Source: Cognatundibacterium crateris (GTDB lineage: Bacteria; Pseudomonadota; Gammaproteobacteria; Burkholderiales; Burkholderiaceae_D). Taken from it: 64,000 nt of DNA. Position numbers and translations under genes: made by a program. Positions 17,707 through 27,604 of this stretch are shown one piece after another. The number at the start of each line of letters is the position of its first letter. Within the stretch, counting starts at the first letter, position 1. The stretch is taken from contig NZ_JAABOS010000001.1 in the NCBI RefSeq assembly GCF_010078235.1, positions 248,001 through 312,000 on the forward strand. Reading direction: 5' to 3'. The notes under the pieces were generated by a model. It saw only the letters and a list, made by a program, of their open reading frames with translations. It had not been told where the DNA came from and made no database searches.

Positions 17707-19091
17707 TGATTTTTTCCCAAAATGCCTTAGCGTTTCTGATCACCATAGGCTGCCTGGTGACCTTCCATGAGCTGGGCCACTATCTGGCTGCGCGTTTGTG
17801 CGGTGTGAAGGTCTTGCGGTTCTCGTTTGGCTTTGGACGCGTGCTGTTTTCGCGCCGTTTTGGTCCCGATCAGACTGAGTGGGCAATTTCCATGATACCG
17901 CTAGGTGGTTATGTGAGTATGCTCGATAGCAGTAATCCGGACGAGTTGCAGGCTGGCGCGCCGGAGCAAGACAGTCAGCGGGATTATTCCCGTCAGCCGG
18001 TCTGGAAGCGCATGATTATCGCAGCAGCGGGTCCGGCAGCGAATTTTGTGTTAGCGCTGTTGCTGTATTTTGGTTTGTTTGTGCATGGCACACCAGAGCC
18101 GCAAGCGCATCTGCGCATCGCGAATGCTGGCTCGATTGCAGCGCAGTCCGGCTTACGCCATGCAGATCAGGTGCTCGCGATTAATGGTAAAGCCGTGCAG
18201 AGCTGGAATGACGTGCACTGGCTGATTTTGCAGGCTGCTGTTGCGAAACAAGATGCCAGCGTTGAGGTGCAGCGTGTTGATGCTGGTGGTGCCACAGCGC
18301 GTTACCGTTTGCATCTGCCTTTGTATTCACTGAAAGCGGACGACCTGGAGCAGGATTTTCTGGCTAAATTGGGTTTAGCGGTGGCAAGGCCGCCAGCCAT
18401 ACTGACTCAGGTGATCAATGATGGTCCGGGTTTTGCGGCGGGCTTGAAGGAGGGGGACCGCATCCTCAGTGTGAATGGGCGGCCTTTGCTGGATGGCGTC
18501 GATTTTGTTGAGCGTGTTAATCAAAGCCCGGATCAGGCGCTGCAGCTGACTGTCCTGCGTGAACAGGCGGTACTTGAGTTGCGCGCCACACCAGTGGCTG
18601 ACGATGTGAATGGCCGTCGTATCGGGCGTCTGAAAGTGCAGTTGAACCTTGCGCCTGAAATGAAGGAAGTCAGCCTGCCTGCGCTGGCAGCGATTCCTAA
18701 AAGTCTGGAAAAAACCCTGGATACGGCCTGGCTGAACTTAAAAATGATAGGCAAGCTGCTGACCGGACAGGCATCGCTCAGTAATGTGACGGGCCCGATT
18801 ACGATCGCCGATTATGCAGGACAAACCGCACGTATCAGCATAGTGACCTATATTTCATTCCTGGCAGCGGTAAGTATCAGTCTGGGTGTGATGAATTTAC
18901 TGCCTGTGCCGATGCTGGACGGTGGTCATTTGTTGTATTATTCGCTGGAACTCATCAGAGGTAAGCCTTTATCAGAGCGCGCAGTCGAAATTTCCAAGAC
19001 GATTGGTATCGCCTTGCTGGGCGCGATGATGGCATTAGCTTTTTTTAATGATTTTCGGCGACTTGGTGGCATAATAGCCCGCCTGATATAA
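17706..19091 (+). CDS. rseP: Intramembrane site-2 zinc protease RseP
   Basis: RseP cleaves anti-sigma factor RseA and signal-peptide remnants within the inner membrane, feeding the envelope stress response. The 461-residue protein has the zinc motif HELGH at 21-25 in the first membrane helix and the third ligand Asp in PMLDGGH at about 404. Between them lie two periplasmic PDZ domains (about 105-200 and 210-300). The start overlaps the dxr stop. It stands directly upstream of bamA, the canonical order for outer-membrane biogenesis genes. Confidence 0.97.
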   Translation: MIFSQNALAFLITIGCLVTFHELGHYLAARLCGVKVLRFSFGFGRVLFSRRFGPDQTEWAISMIPLGGYVSMLDSSNPDELQAGAPEQDSQRDYSRQPVWKRMIIAAAGPAANFVLALLLYFGLFVHGTPEPQAHLRIANAGSIAAQSGLRHADQVLAINGKAVQSWNDVHWLILQAAVAKQDASVEVQRVDAGGATARYRLHLPLYSLKADDLEQDFLAKLGLAVARPPAILTQVINDGPGFAAGLKEGDRILSVNGRPLLDGVDFVERVNQSPDQALQLTVLREQAVLELRATPVADDVNGRRIGRLKVQLNLAPEMKEVSLPALAAIPKSLEKTLDTAWLNLKMIGKLLTGQASLSNVTGPITIADYAGQTARISIVTYISFLAAVSISLGVMNLLPVPMLDGGHLLYYSLELIRGKPLSERAVEISKTIGIALLGAMMALAFFNDFRRLGGIIARLI

Positions 19092-19225
19092 GTGATGTGT
19101 CCTGGATAGCAATATTGAGAGTATTAAGGGCTGAAGTGACTGAAGCATTTACTGGCTGAATTCCTGACCAGAACGGATGAAATCGGTTTTACCTGAGTCC
19201 TAGTATTGAAAGAACTTTATACCCA

Positions 19226-21577
19226 ATGAAATTACATATAGAGCATTTTACTTTGCCACATTTTCGTCGTCGTTCACTGGCTCTCGCAGCCTTAGCACTT
19301 TGCTCCGGTAGTGCATTCGCCATCCAGCCATTCACCGTCAAGGACATCCGGGTTGAAGGCTTGCAAAGAACAGAGGCAGGAACTGTTTTCAGTTATCTGC
19401 CAGTCAAAGTCGGTGATGTATTTGATGATTCCAAGAGCACTACGGCAATCAAGTCTTTATATGCAACCGGATTTTTCAAAGACATCCAGATTGAAGAGCA
19501 GGATGGGGTGCTGGTTGTATTGCTGGAAGAGCGTCCAACCATTGCCGGTGTGGAATTCACCGGGACCAAGGAATTTGAAAAAGACGCACTGGTTAAAGCG
19601 CTCAAGGATATCGGCATAGGCGAATCCCGGATTTTTGATAAAGCGACAGTGGATCGTGCCGAGCAGGAATTGAAACGTCAATACCTGTCCAAAGGTTTGT
19701 ATGGCATGAAAATCACGACCACCATCACACCGATAGAGCGTAACCGTGTACGCGTTACCTTTGCGGTGGATGAAGGTGAGATCGCGCGTATTGCAGAAAT
19801 TAAAATCACCGGTAATAAAGCGTTTTCCGACGGTGAGTTACGTGATCTGATGGCCTTGAATACGCCTACCTGGTTCTCCTGGTACACCAAGGCTGATCAG
19901 TATTCCAAGCAAAAACTCTCTGGTGATATCGAGACCCTGATTTCCTTCTACCAGAACCGTGGCTATCTGGAGATGCAGATTTTATCGACCCAGATTTCCA
20001 TCAGCCCGGACAAAAAGAATATCTATATCGCGATCAATCTGACCGAAGGCGACAAGTACACTGTCTCCGACGTGAAGCTGGAAGGCGATATGTTTGGCCG
20101 CGAAGAAGAGTTGGCGTCCCTGATGCTGCTCAAAAAAGGCAATGTCTATAATGCGGCGCGTCTGACCGAAAGTACCAAACGTATTTCTGAGCGCATGGGG
20201 AACTTTGGTTATGCATTTGCGAACGTGAATGCGATTCCGCAGCTGGACAAAGAGAAAAAAGAAGTGGCATTCAACGTCGCGGTCGATGCTGGCAAGCGCG
20301 TGTACGTGCGCCGTATCAACCTGGCAGGTAATACCCGTACCCGCGATGAAGTGATACGCCGTGAATTCCGTCAGTTTGAAAGCAGCTGGTACGATGGTGC
20401 CAAGATTAAGGCTTCACGTGATCGCGTTGAACGTCTTGGCTACTTTGAAGACGTGAAACTGGAAACGCCGGAAGTGGCGACCAGTGCCGATCAGGTAGAT
20501 GTCAATCTGAGCATCAAAGAAAAACCGACCGGTAATTTGATGTTTGGTGCCGGTTACTCCAGTGCAGAACGCCTGACTTTGTCGGGTTCGGTCAGTCAGG
20601 CCAATGCTTTCGGTAGTGGTGATACGATAGGTCTGGAAGTTAATACCAGCCGCCAGAACCGTACCATTGTGCTGGCACATACCGATCCTTACTTCACAGA
20701 TGATGGTATCAGCCGCAGTGTTGATGGCTTCCTGCGCACGACTAACCCTATCCTTGGTTCTTATTCTTACTATAAGATTCAGTCCATAGGCGGTAACCTG
20801 CGTTTCGGTGTGCCATTCTCAGAAGTCGATACTGTGTTTTTTGGAATTGGTGTAGAGCGCACCAAGGTGCAGACTGACTTTACCAGCCCAAATTTGTACA
20901 AAACTTACGTTGCGAATTTTGGTAATGGCGGTAAAGACATTACGGATTTGACGACTTATGGTATCGGCACCGCGACCACCAGTTCCTATCCGCTGACTGT
21001 AGCCTGGCAGCGTGATAGTCGTGACAGTGTATTGACGCCGACGATCGGTCGCTACCAGCGTGCCAATCTTGAGCTGGCAGCCCTTGGTAACTATCGCTAT
21101 TATCGTGCGATTTATCAGGCGCAGTACTTCCAGCCAATTTATCGTTCCGTTACGCTGGCACTGAACGGTGAATTCGATTATGGTCATGGTTTGGGCGGCA
21201 ATCCTTACCCGGTATTTAAAAACTTCTATGCCGGTGGTATTGGTTCGGTACGTGGTTACGAGCCGTCCTCTCTGGGCACAAGAACACCGCAGGGTGATTC
21301 TCAGGGTGGTGCTAAACGCTTGTTAGGTAATGTAGAATTACAGGTGCCGTTCCCAGGTGCAGACAAGTCGCTGCGCTGGTTTACTTTCCTTGATGCCGGT
21401 CAGGTATTTGATGAAGGTCAACGTATACGCTACAGTGACTTACGTTTAGGCGCAGGTATCGGTATAAGCTGGATATCGCCCGTAGGTCCTTTGAAACTGA
21501 GCTTTGGCCGTGCGCTGAATGCCAAGGAAGGCGATAAGAAGCAGGGCTTCCAGTTCCAAATGGGTACCGGGTTCTGA
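19226..21577 (+). CDS. bamA: Outer membrane protein assembly factor BamA
   Basis: BamA is the essential Omp85 core of the machine that inserts beta-barrels. The 783-residue protein starts with a Sec signal peptide cleaved after about residue 32 (GSAFA|IQPF). Five POTRA repeats follow to about 430, the first seen as VKDIRVEGLQRTEAGT. The C-terminal beta-barrel contains the conserved VRGYEPSSLG lid-lock motif (VRGY) and ends in Phe, the usual recognition residue. The 134-bp gap after rseP may carry a promoter. Confidence 0.97.
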   Translation: MKLHIEHFTLPHFRRRSLALAALALCSGSAFAIQPFTVKDIRVEGLQRTEAGTVFSYLPVKVGDVFDDSKSTTAIKSLYATGFFKDIQIEEQDGVLVVLLEERPTIAGVEFTGTKEFEKDALVKALKDIGIGESRIFDKATVDRAEQELKRQYLSKGLYGMKITTTITPIERNRVRVTFAVDEGEIARIAEIKITGNKAFSDGELRDLMALNTPTWFSWYTKADQYSKQKLSGDIETLISFYQNRGYLEMQILSTQISISPDKKNIYIAINLTEGDKYTVSDVKLEGDMFGREEELASLMLLKKGNVYNAARLTESTKRISERMGNFGYAFANVNAIPQLDKEKKEVAFNVAVDAGKRVYVRRINLAGNTRTRDEVIRREFRQFESSWYDGAKIKASRDRVERLGYFEDVKLETPEVATSADQVDVNLSIKEKPTGNLMFGAGYSSAERLTLSGSVSQANAFGSGDTIGLEVNTSRQNRTIVLAHTDPYFTDDGISRSVDGFLRTTNPILGSYSYYKIQSIGGNLRFGVPFSEVDTVFFGIGVERTKVQTDFTSPNLYKTYVANFGNGGKDITDLTTYGIGTATTSSYPLTVAWQRDSRDSVLTPTIGRYQRANLELAALGNYRYYRAIYQAQYFQPIYRSVTLALNGEFDYGHGLGGNPYPVFKNFYAGGIGSVRGYEPSSLGTRTPQGDSQGGAKRLLGNVELQVPFPGADKSLRWFTFLDAGQVFDEGQRIRYSDLRLGAGIGISWISPVGPLKLSFGRALNAKEGDKKQGFQFQMGTGF

Positions 21578-21622
21578 TTCGCGTGGCTATGTTTGCTATA
21601 TGTGTTTGCTGTGCTTAGTGTT

Positions 21623-22153
21623 ATGGAGATTATTTTGAGTCAACTGATTACACCGTCCAAATTGTTCCAACGCTTGATGATTTGTGCGGCTTGCTTGGTG
21701 AGCGTCTCTCAAGTGCATGCACAGGATTCTAAGGTCGCTATTTTTGATTCGCAGCGCGTGATTCGTGAATCCGCGCCTGCGAAAGCAGCAGAAGTTAAGA
21801 TAGAACAGGAATTTTCCAAACGCAATAAAGATCTGCAGGATATGGCAAACAAATTCCGTATCCTGGCAGAGAAATTTGATAAAGACGCGCCGGTATTGGG
21901 GGAGTCTGACCGTATCAAGCGTCAGCGTGAACTGGCTGATCTGGATCAGGATATTAAGCGCAAACAACGTGTTTTCAGCGAAGATCTGAATCAACGTAAA
22001 AATGAAGAAATTGCGGCCTTGCTGGAGCGTGCATCCAAGATCGTGAAGCAGATCGCTGAAGCTGAAAAATACGATCTGGTATTGCAGGACGCGGTATACC
22101 ACAATCCACGTATTGATATCACCGACAAGGTTCTTAAAGCACTCACTAAATAA
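21623..22153 (+). CDS. ompH: Periplasmic OmpH/Skp-family chaperone
   Basis: A Skp-like periplasmic chaperone that would hold unfolded outer-membrane proteins on their way to BamA. After a signal peptide ending VSQVHAQ, the mature part starts DSKVAIFDSQRVI, and the centre is a long charged alpha-helical hairpin rich in Lys, Glu and Gln, as in Skp. The start is ambiguous: I give the ATG at 21623, but the TTG at 21635 has GGAG at 21625-21628 with a 6-base spacing and may be the true start. Location between bamA and lpxD is canonical. Confidence 0.92.
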   Translation: MEIILSQLITPSKLFQRLMICAACLVSVSQVHAQDSKVAIFDSQRVIRESAPAKAAEVKIEQEFSKRNKDLQDMANKFRILAEKFDKDAPVLGESDRIKRQRELADLDQDIKRKQRVFSEDLNQRKNEEIAALLERASKIVKQIAEAEKYDLVLQDAVYHNPRIDITDKVLKALTK

Positions 22154-22155
22154 TC

Positions 22156-23214
22156 ATGACCACCACAAGCATTCGGCTGGGAGAATTGGTCGATCGCTTC
22201 GGTGGTCAATTGATAGGCTCTCCTGATTTGACCGTAAGCGGTATTGCTCCGTTGAGCGATGCCGATGCCAGTCAGCTCACATTTCTCTCCAATTCAAAAT
22301 TAAAACAGCAGGCGGCCAGCACGAAAGCCGCTGCGCTGATCGTGACTGAAGCTGATTATGAATATATTCGTAGCAGCTATCAGGGTGCCTGCATCATTTT
22401 CGCCAACCCTTACGTCTATTTTGCGCGTACCGCACAGTTGTTTGCTGAGCTCAATAAAATCCCTGCTGTGACTGGTGTACATCCGACAGCCTGGGTCAGC
22501 CCGGCTGCGGTGGTGCATGCGTCTGCCAGCATAGGCCCGCATGTGAGCATAGAAGCAGAAGCTGTGATTGGTGAACACGCAGTGCTGGAAGCAGGTGTGG
22601 TGATCGGTCGCGGCGTGGAAATCGGCGCGCATACCTTGATTCATGCTAATGCGACCGTATACGACTATTGCGTCATTGGCACTCACGGCATCATTCATTC
22701 GGGTGCGGTAATCGGTGCCGATGGATTTGGCTTCGCCAATGAAAAAGGGCGCTGGATAAAGATACCGCAAACCGGTCGCGTGGTGATTGGTAATGATGTG
22801 GAAATCGGTGCCAACACCAGCATAGACCGTGGTGCACTGGCTGACACCATCATCGAAGATGGTGTCAAGCTGGATAATCAGATTCAAATTGGACATAACT
22901 GCCATATAGGAGCGCATACTGCGATGGCAGGTTGTGTCGGCGTTGCCGGTAGTGCAAAAATCGGCAAACACTGTACATTTGGCGGCGCCGCGATGGTGCT
23001 TGGGCACCTGACTATCGTCGACAATGTACATATTTCGTCCGGTAGTATGGTTTCGCGCTCGATACTGGAGCCGGGGCAATACACTGGTTTTTACCCTTTA
23101 GCGAAAAATGCGGATTGGGAAAAGAGTGCGGTCATCGTGCGTAATCTTCCTTCCATGCGCGAAAAAGTTCGCGAATTAGAAAAAACAATTAAAGTTTTAG
23201 CAGACAAATCATGA
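22156..23214 (+). CDS. lpxD: UDP-3-O-(3-hydroxyacyl)glucosamine N-acyltransferase
   Basis: LpxD adds the N-linked hydroxyacyl chain in the third step of lipid A synthesis. The 352-residue protein has an N-terminal uridine-binding domain and a left-handed beta-helix made of hexapeptide repeats (for example [20 protein letters not shown]). The catalytic base by homology is His247 in [11 protein letters not shown]-terminal helix ends the protein. It begins 2 bp after the ompH stop and overlaps fabZ by four bases, so the lipid A genes are tightly coupled. Confidence 0.97.
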   Translation: MTTTSIRLGELVDRFGGQLIGSPDLTVSGIAPLSDADASQLTFLSNSKLKQQAASTKAAALIVTEADYEYIRSSYQGACIIFANPYVYFARTAQLFAELNKIPAVTGVHPTAWVSPAAVVHASASIGPHVSIEAEAVIGEHAVLEAGVVIGRGVEIGAHTLIHANATVYDYCVIGTHGIIHSGAVIGADGFGFANEKGRWIKIPQTGRVVIGNDVEIGANTSIDRGALADTIIEDGVKLDNQIQIGHNCHIGAHTAMAGCVGVAGSAKIGKHCTFGGAAMVLGHLTIVDNVHISSGSMVSRSILEPGQYTGFYPLAKNADWEKSAVIVRNLPSMREKVRELEKTIKVLADKS

Positions 23215-23672
23215 ATTCTCTCGACATTAACCAGATCAAAGAATATTTACCTCACCGCTACCCGATGTTACTGGTAGATCGCGTATTGGATTGGGAAAGC
23301 GGTAAGCGTATCACTGCGATTAAAAATGTCACTGCGAATGAAGAATTTTTTAACGGGCATTTTCCGAATAAGCCTGTCATGCCTGGCGTGCTGATGATAG
23401 AAGCGATGGCGCAGACGGCGGCGATTTTGTCCTTCCTGACCATGGGAAAAAAACCGGATGAAAAAACTCTGGTGTATTTTCTGGGTATTGATGGCGCGCG
23501 TTTTAAACGTCCGGTTGAACCTGGCGATCAGTTAAAAATGGAAGTGGAAATCACCAAAGTGGCACGCGGTATCTGGAAATATCAGGCGCGCGCAACGGTA
23601 GATGGTCAGTTGGCGGTAGAAGGCGAACTGATGTGCACCATGCGTTCCACTGACGACTCAGCGGAGAAGTAA
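23211..23672 (+). CDS. fabZ: 3-hydroxyacyl-ACP dehydratase FabZ
   Basis: FabZ dehydrates beta-hydroxyacyl-ACP in fatty acid elongation and competes with lipid A synthesis for hydroxyacyl-ACP. The 153-residue hot-dog protein carries the active-site His50 in [13 protein letters not shown] and Glu64 in MIEAMAQ. Start and stop overlap the neighbouring lpxD and lpxA genes (ATGA and TAATG junctions). This coupling of dehydratase with acyltransferases is conserved. Confidence 0.97.
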   Translation: MNSLDINQIKEYLPHRYPMLLVDRVLDWESGKRITAIKNVTANEEFFNGHFPNKPVMPGVLMIEAMAQTAAILSFLTMGKKPDEKTLVYFLGIDGARFKRPVEPGDQLKMEVEITKVARGIWKYQARATVDGQLAVEGELMCTMRSTDDSAEK

Positions 23673-24460
23673 TGGCTATTCATCCCACAGCACTGATTGA
23701 TCCGAACGCCCAGCTCGACAGTACTGTAGAGGTGGGGCCGTATTCCATCATAGGACCGCATGTCAAGATTGGTGCCAGAACCAAGATAGGCCCACATGTC
23801 GTGATCGATGGGCATACTACCATAGGCAGTGATAATCACTTTCATGCGTATTCATCCATCGGTGGTCCACCTCAGGATAAAAAGTATGGCGGCGAAGTCA
23901 CTTATCTGGAAATCGGTGACCGTAATCTGATCCGGGAATTCTGTACCTTCAACTGCGGCACTACCCAGGACAAAGGAATTACCCGTATCGGCAGTGATAA
24001 CTGGTTCCTCGCTTATGTGCATATTGCGCATGACTGCGTCGTCGGCAATCACACCATATTTTCCAATAATGCCGCTTTGGCTGGCCATGTTCACGTAGGT
24101 GACTGGGTGATCATGAGCGGCTTTTCTGCGGTTCACCAGTTCTGTCAGATCGGTGCGCATGCTTTTGTTGGCATGAATACCAGCCTGACGCAGGATGTGC
24201 CGCCGTTCGTTCTGTTATCGGGTAATCCGGCACAGGCACACGGTGTGAATCTGGAAGGCTTGAAACGCCGTGGCTACACACGCGAGCAATTGAATGCGAT
24301 CCGCCATGCATACAAGCTGATTTACAAATCCGGTTTGACGCTGGACGAAGCTAAGCAAAGTCTGGATACCTATGTGACTGAACTGAGTGCAGAGGCGCAG
24401 CTCCCTGTGCAGCAAATGCGTGGCTTCCTCGATGTGTCCACGCGCGGCATCGTGCGCTGA
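23672..24460 (+). CDS. lpxA: UDP-N-acetylglucosamine acyltransferase
   Basis: LpxA catalyses the first acyl transfer of lipid A synthesis in the cytoplasm. The 262-residue protein is a left-handed beta-helix with hexapeptide repeats (VGPYSIIGPHVKIGARTKIG) and the catalytic His120 in VHIAHDCVVG. A helical C-terminal domain follows. It overlaps the fabZ stop by one base and is followed 14 bp later by lpxB. Confidence 0.97.
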   Translation: MAIHPTALIDPNAQLDSTVEVGPYSIIGPHVKIGARTKIGPHVVIDGHTTIGSDNHFHAYSSIGGPPQDKKYGGEVTYLEIGDRNLIREFCTFNCGTTQDKGITRIGSDNWFLAYVHIAHDCVVGNHTIFSNNAALAGHVHVGDWVIMSGFSAVHQFCQIGAHAFVGMNTSLTQDVPPFVLLSGNPAQAHGVNLEGLKRRGYTREQLNAIRHAYKLIYKSGLTLDEAKQSLDTYVTELSAEAQLPVQQMRGFLDVSTRGIVR

Positions 24461-24474
24461 AACAGGATAGTGTT

Positions 24475-25626
24475 GTGACTCGTCCTATCATTTCTATGGT
24501 CGCCGGTGAGACTTCCGGCGATATGCTGGCGGCCCGCATGTTGTCCGGTTTGCGCCCCAGGTTACCTGATTCGCTGATGCATGGCATAGGCGGGCCACGG
24601 ATGGCGGAACATGGCTTTGTCAATGACTGGCCTATGGATAAGCTGTCGGTACGCGGTTTGTTTGAAGTGCTTGCGCATTACCGCGAAATCAGCGGTATCC
24701 GCAAGCAATTGAAACAGCGCTTGCTGGATGAGCGGCCAGATGTATTTATTGGCGTTGATGCGCCAGACTTTAATCTGGACCTGGAAATTCAGTTGAAGCA
24801 GGCCGGTATCCCGACCATGCATTACATCAGCCCTTCCATCTGGGCCTGGCGCGCTGGCCGCATCAAAAAAATCGCTGAAGCCGTTTCACACATGCTGGTA
24901 GTCTTCCCGTTTGAGGAGCAGATTTATCAGCAAGCAGGTATTCCTGTGACCTATGTCGGCCATCCGCTGGCACAAGTCATCCCTGTTGAGATTGACACTG
25001 CCGCTGCACGTGATGAACTGGGGTTGGACCCGCGCTTCAAAGTAGTCGCGATTTTGCCAGGCAGCCGTATTTCAGAAATTAAATACAATACCGAAGCCTT
25101 TATTCGCGCCGCTAAAATTTTGACCGACCGCGATCCGAATTTGCAGATCGTGGTGCCGATGGCAGGGAATAAGCAAAGAGCGTATTACATCAAGCTGGTG
25201 GTGGCCGCAGGTCTGGAAGGCGTGCCGGTTTTGCTGGTGGATGGACGTTCACATACCGTGATGGCTGCAGCGGATGCAGTGCTGGTCGCATCGGGAACCG
25301 CCTCGCTGGAAGTGGCTTTGTACAAAAAGCCTATGGTGATCGCCTATAAGATGATGGAAGCTTCCTGGCAGATTTTGCGTCATATGGGCTATCAACCCTG
25401 GATAGGTTTGCCGAATATTCTGGAAAAAGAATTTGTAGTGCCGGAATTTCTGCAATCGGCGGCAACGCCACAGGCATTGGCAGAGGCGATCTGGCAGCAA
25501 CTGAATGACGATGCCTTGCAAAACCGGCTCAAACAACGCTTCACAGACATGCATCACAGTCTGTTGCGCGATACCGCCAATCTCTCAGCGCAGGCGGTGC
25601 TGGATGTGATTCAGGCACACAAATAA
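24475..25626 (+). CDS. lpxB: Lipid-A-disaccharide synthase
   Basis: LpxB is the GT19 glycosyltransferase that joins UDP-diacyl-glucosamine and lipid X into the tetraacyl disaccharide. The 383-residue protein shows MVAGETSGDMLAARML at the N-terminus, the conserved SPSIWAWR and YVGHPLAQVIP segments, and LPGSRISEIK in the middle. The start is GTG at 24475. It is the last gene of the block and is closed by a strong terminator. The usual next gene, rnhB, is not here. Confidence 0.96.
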   Translation: MTRPIISMVAGETSGDMLAARMLSGLRPRLPDSLMHGIGGPRMAEHGFVNDWPMDKLSVRGLFEVLAHYREISGIRKQLKQRLLDERPDVFIGVDAPDFNLDLEIQLKQAGIPTMHYISPSIWAWRAGRIKKIAEAVSHMLVVFPFEEQIYQQAGIPVTYVGHPLAQVIPVEIDTAAARDELGLDPRFKVVAILPGSRISEIKYNTEAFIRAAKILTDRDPNLQIVVPMAGNKQRAYYIKLVVAAGLEGVPVLLVDGRSHTVMAAADAVLVASGTASLEVALYKKPMVIAYKMMEASWQILRHMGYQPWIGLPNILEKEFVVPEFLQSAATPQALAEAIWQQLNDDALQNRLKQRFTDMHHSLLRDTANLSAQAVLDVIQAHK

Positions 25627-25645
25627 GCCGTACCAATCAGTCTTC

Positions 25646-25674
25646 AAATGCCGCGCACCACGCGGCATTTTTTT
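25646..25674 (+). terminator. Rho-independent terminator after lpxB
   Basis: Perfect 10-bp stem AAATGCCGCG (25646-25655) with CGCGGCATTT (25661-25670), loop CACCA, then a run of T. It closes the long 12-25.6 kb cluster. Confidence 0.95.
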
Positions 25675-25758
25675 GGACTGACCCCAAAGCTACAGCGCCA
25701 TCTTGCGCCTTAACGTACACTAGTGCCTGTTTACTTAAAAACCGTTTTTTGCTTATCC

Positions 25759-26544
25759 ATGTATATCGATTCACATTGCCATATCAATTTTCCTGAGCTT
25801 GCCGCCAAACTGCCTGAGCTGATGCAGAACATGCAAAACAACGGGGTCACCCATGCTTTATGTGTGTCGGTGGATTTGCCGGACTTCCCGCAGGTATTGG
25901 CCTTGGCCGAGCAATATCCGCATATCTACGCCTCGGTCGGTGTGCATCCGGATTATGAAGACACGCCTGAGCCCAGTGCGCAGCAGTTAATGGAGCTGGC
26001 CCAGCATCCGAAAATCATCGCCATCGGCGAAACCGGCCTCGATTACTTCCGCTTGCAAGGCGATCTGGAATGGCAGCGTGAGCGCTTTCGTCAGCATATA
26101 CGCGCTTCGCGCCTGAGCCGTAAGCCGCTGATTATTCATACCAGAGCTGCTTCGGCAGACACAATACGGATTATGCGCGAAGAGGGCGCCGGTACCGATC
26201 AGGGCGGTGTGGCAGGCGTCATGCATTGCTTTACCGAGTCGCTGGAAGTCGCGCAGGCGGCGGTGGAAATGGGCTTTTATATTTCATTTTCCGGCATCCT
26301 CACCTTTAAAAGCGCTAAAGACTTGCAGGCAGTCGCCAAAGCCTTGCCGCTGGATCGCATCCTGATCGAAACCGACTCGCCGTATCTGGCACCGGTACCT
26401 TTCCGTGGCAAGATGAACGAGCCGGCCTATGTCAAACACGTAGGCGAATTTTTGGCGGATTTGCGCGGTATTTCCGTGCTCGAGGTACAGCAAGCCACCA
26501 CCGAGAATTTTTTCCGTCTGTTTCAATTTGCCAGGGAAGCTTAA
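25759..26544 (+). CDS. TatD-family metal-dependent hydrolase (DNase)
   Basis: A 261-residue TatD-type TIM-barrel hydrolase. The metal-binding HxH motif is at His6 and His8 (MYIDSHCHINFPE). Further marks are AIGETGLDYF, the PLIIHTRAA region and ETDSPYLAPVPFRGKMNEP near the C-terminus, which are the family signatures. I use the ATG at 25759 because it places HxH at the family's normal position. TatD proteins have 3'-5' exonuclease activity and roles in DNA repair or apoptosis-like degradation; the role here is not shown. It ends 3 bp before an ankyrin gene, a pairing I believe is common in Burkholderiales. Confidence 0.93.
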   Translation: MYIDSHCHINFPELAAKLPELMQNMQNNGVTHALCVSVDLPDFPQVLALAEQYPHIYASVGVHPDYEDTPEPSAQQLMELAQHPKIIAIGETGLDYFRLQGDLEWQRERFRQHIRASRLSRKPLIIHTRAASADTIRIMREEGAGTDQGGVAGVMHCFTESLEVAQAAVEMGFYISFSGILTFKSAKDLQAVAKALPLDRILIETDSPYLAPVPFRGKMNEPAYVKHVGEFLADLRGISVLEVQQATTENFFRLFQFAREA

Positions 26545-26547
26545 CTC

Positions 26548-27204
26548 ATGCTGATACTGCCATTTGTACGCACACTGTGCGCTGCTGCGTTGCTGACCGC
26601 TACACTGGCTGTGCAGGCGGCAGAGATCGATGATTTATTTTTCGCCGTCAGATTTAATGATGTAGGAACTATGCAGGACTTATTCCGCAAGGGCCAGGAT
26701 CTGAATGTGAAAGAGCCGCATCGTGGCGAAAGTTTGCTGATGATGGCAATCCGCGAAAAGTCTTACAAGGTGGTGGATGCGCTCATCAATACACCGGGCA
26801 TACAGCTGGAAGCCCATGCCAATAATGGCGATACTGCACTTATGATGGCAAGCTATCTGGGGCAGACCGAAATCGCGCAAAAGCTGATCACCAAAGGCGC
26901 TGAGGTTAATCAACCCGGCTGGGCGGCATTGCACTATGCTGCAGCCAGCGGTAAGACCGAGCTGGTCGCTTTGCTGTTAGAGCACCACGCTTATATCGAT
27001 ACCGAGTCGCCCAATAAAACCACGCCACTGATGATGGCAGTACAGTTTGGCAAAAAAGCAGTCGTTAAATTATTGCTGGAAGAGGGCGCGGATGCCAGCT
27101 TGAAAAATGCCGCGGGTCAGACTGCTCAGGATTTCGCCAAAGCCAACCGGCGTGACGATATTCTGGAAGTTTTTGCCGAATTCGCCAGCCAGCAAAAGAA
27201 ATAA
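26548..27204 (+). CDS. Periplasmic ankyrin-repeat protein
   Basis: A 218-residue exported ankyrin-repeat protein. Residues about 1-24 form a signal peptide (TLAVQAAEID). Four to five ankyrin repeats follow, clear in NNGDTALMMASYLGQTEIA, WAALHYAAASGKTELVALLL and KTTPLMMAVQFGKKAVVKLL. Ankyrin repeats mediate protein-protein contacts; no catalytic motif is visible. It follows tatD by 3 bp and is probably in the same transcript. Partner unknown. Confidence 0.88.
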   Translation: MLILPFVRTLCAAALLTATLAVQAAEIDDLFFAVRFNDVGTMQDLFRKGQDLNVKEPHRGESLLMMAIREKSYKVVDALINTPGIQLEAHANNGDTALMMASYLGQTEIAQKLITKGAEVNQPGWAALHYAAASGKTELVALLLEHHAYIDTESPNKTTPLMMAVQFGKKAVVKLLLEEGADASLKNAAGQTAQDFAKANRRDDILEVFAEFASQQKK

Positions 27205-27332
27205 GCCGCAGATATAAGCAACTGATAGAAGCAAAATATGTCAGTAGCTGTGCGCGCAGCCTGCTTCGCGCCACACTTTGCGGGCGTGGGGCAGCCTTCA
27301 CAAGCAACAAGTGCTATATCTGAGATCACGTC

Positions 27333-27352
27333 ATCCCTGCGCAGGCAGGGAT
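27333..27352. repeat. Short palindromic dispersed-type repeat
   Basis: ATCCCTGC (27333-27340), loop GCAG, GCAGGGAT (27345-27352), within CGTCATCCCTGC...GGATCCAG. This is the form of a short palindrome widespread in betaproteobacterial intergenic DNA (family knowledge); only one copy was seen in this window. It lies in the 27205-27846 gap after the ankyrin gene and could act as a weak bidirectional terminator. Confidence 0.6.
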
Positions 27353-27604
27353 CCAGCGTTTTTCCTTCCCCCTTATTTTTCCGTACACCACCACATTGCT
27401 CATTGGCGGCAACAGCGCGCGATTGCTGCCATCAGCCCGCCTGTAAAGGCGTGCCCGGACGATGCGCTGATACAAAAAAATACGTTCATTTCTCATATTT
27501 TGCGTTGCAGCATATTGCTTCTGTTTTTGCTCCCGTGTTACATTGCGGACTTCATCATTTCGGAGCTCATTCTGTGGAAAGTTATAGTTGTCGCTATTGC
27601 GACT

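Noticed and set aside
22300-23079. 259-codon open frame antisense to lpxD
   Set aside because: Composition is a by-product of the hexapeptide-repeat codons on the other strand; no ribosome-binding site and no recognisable domain.
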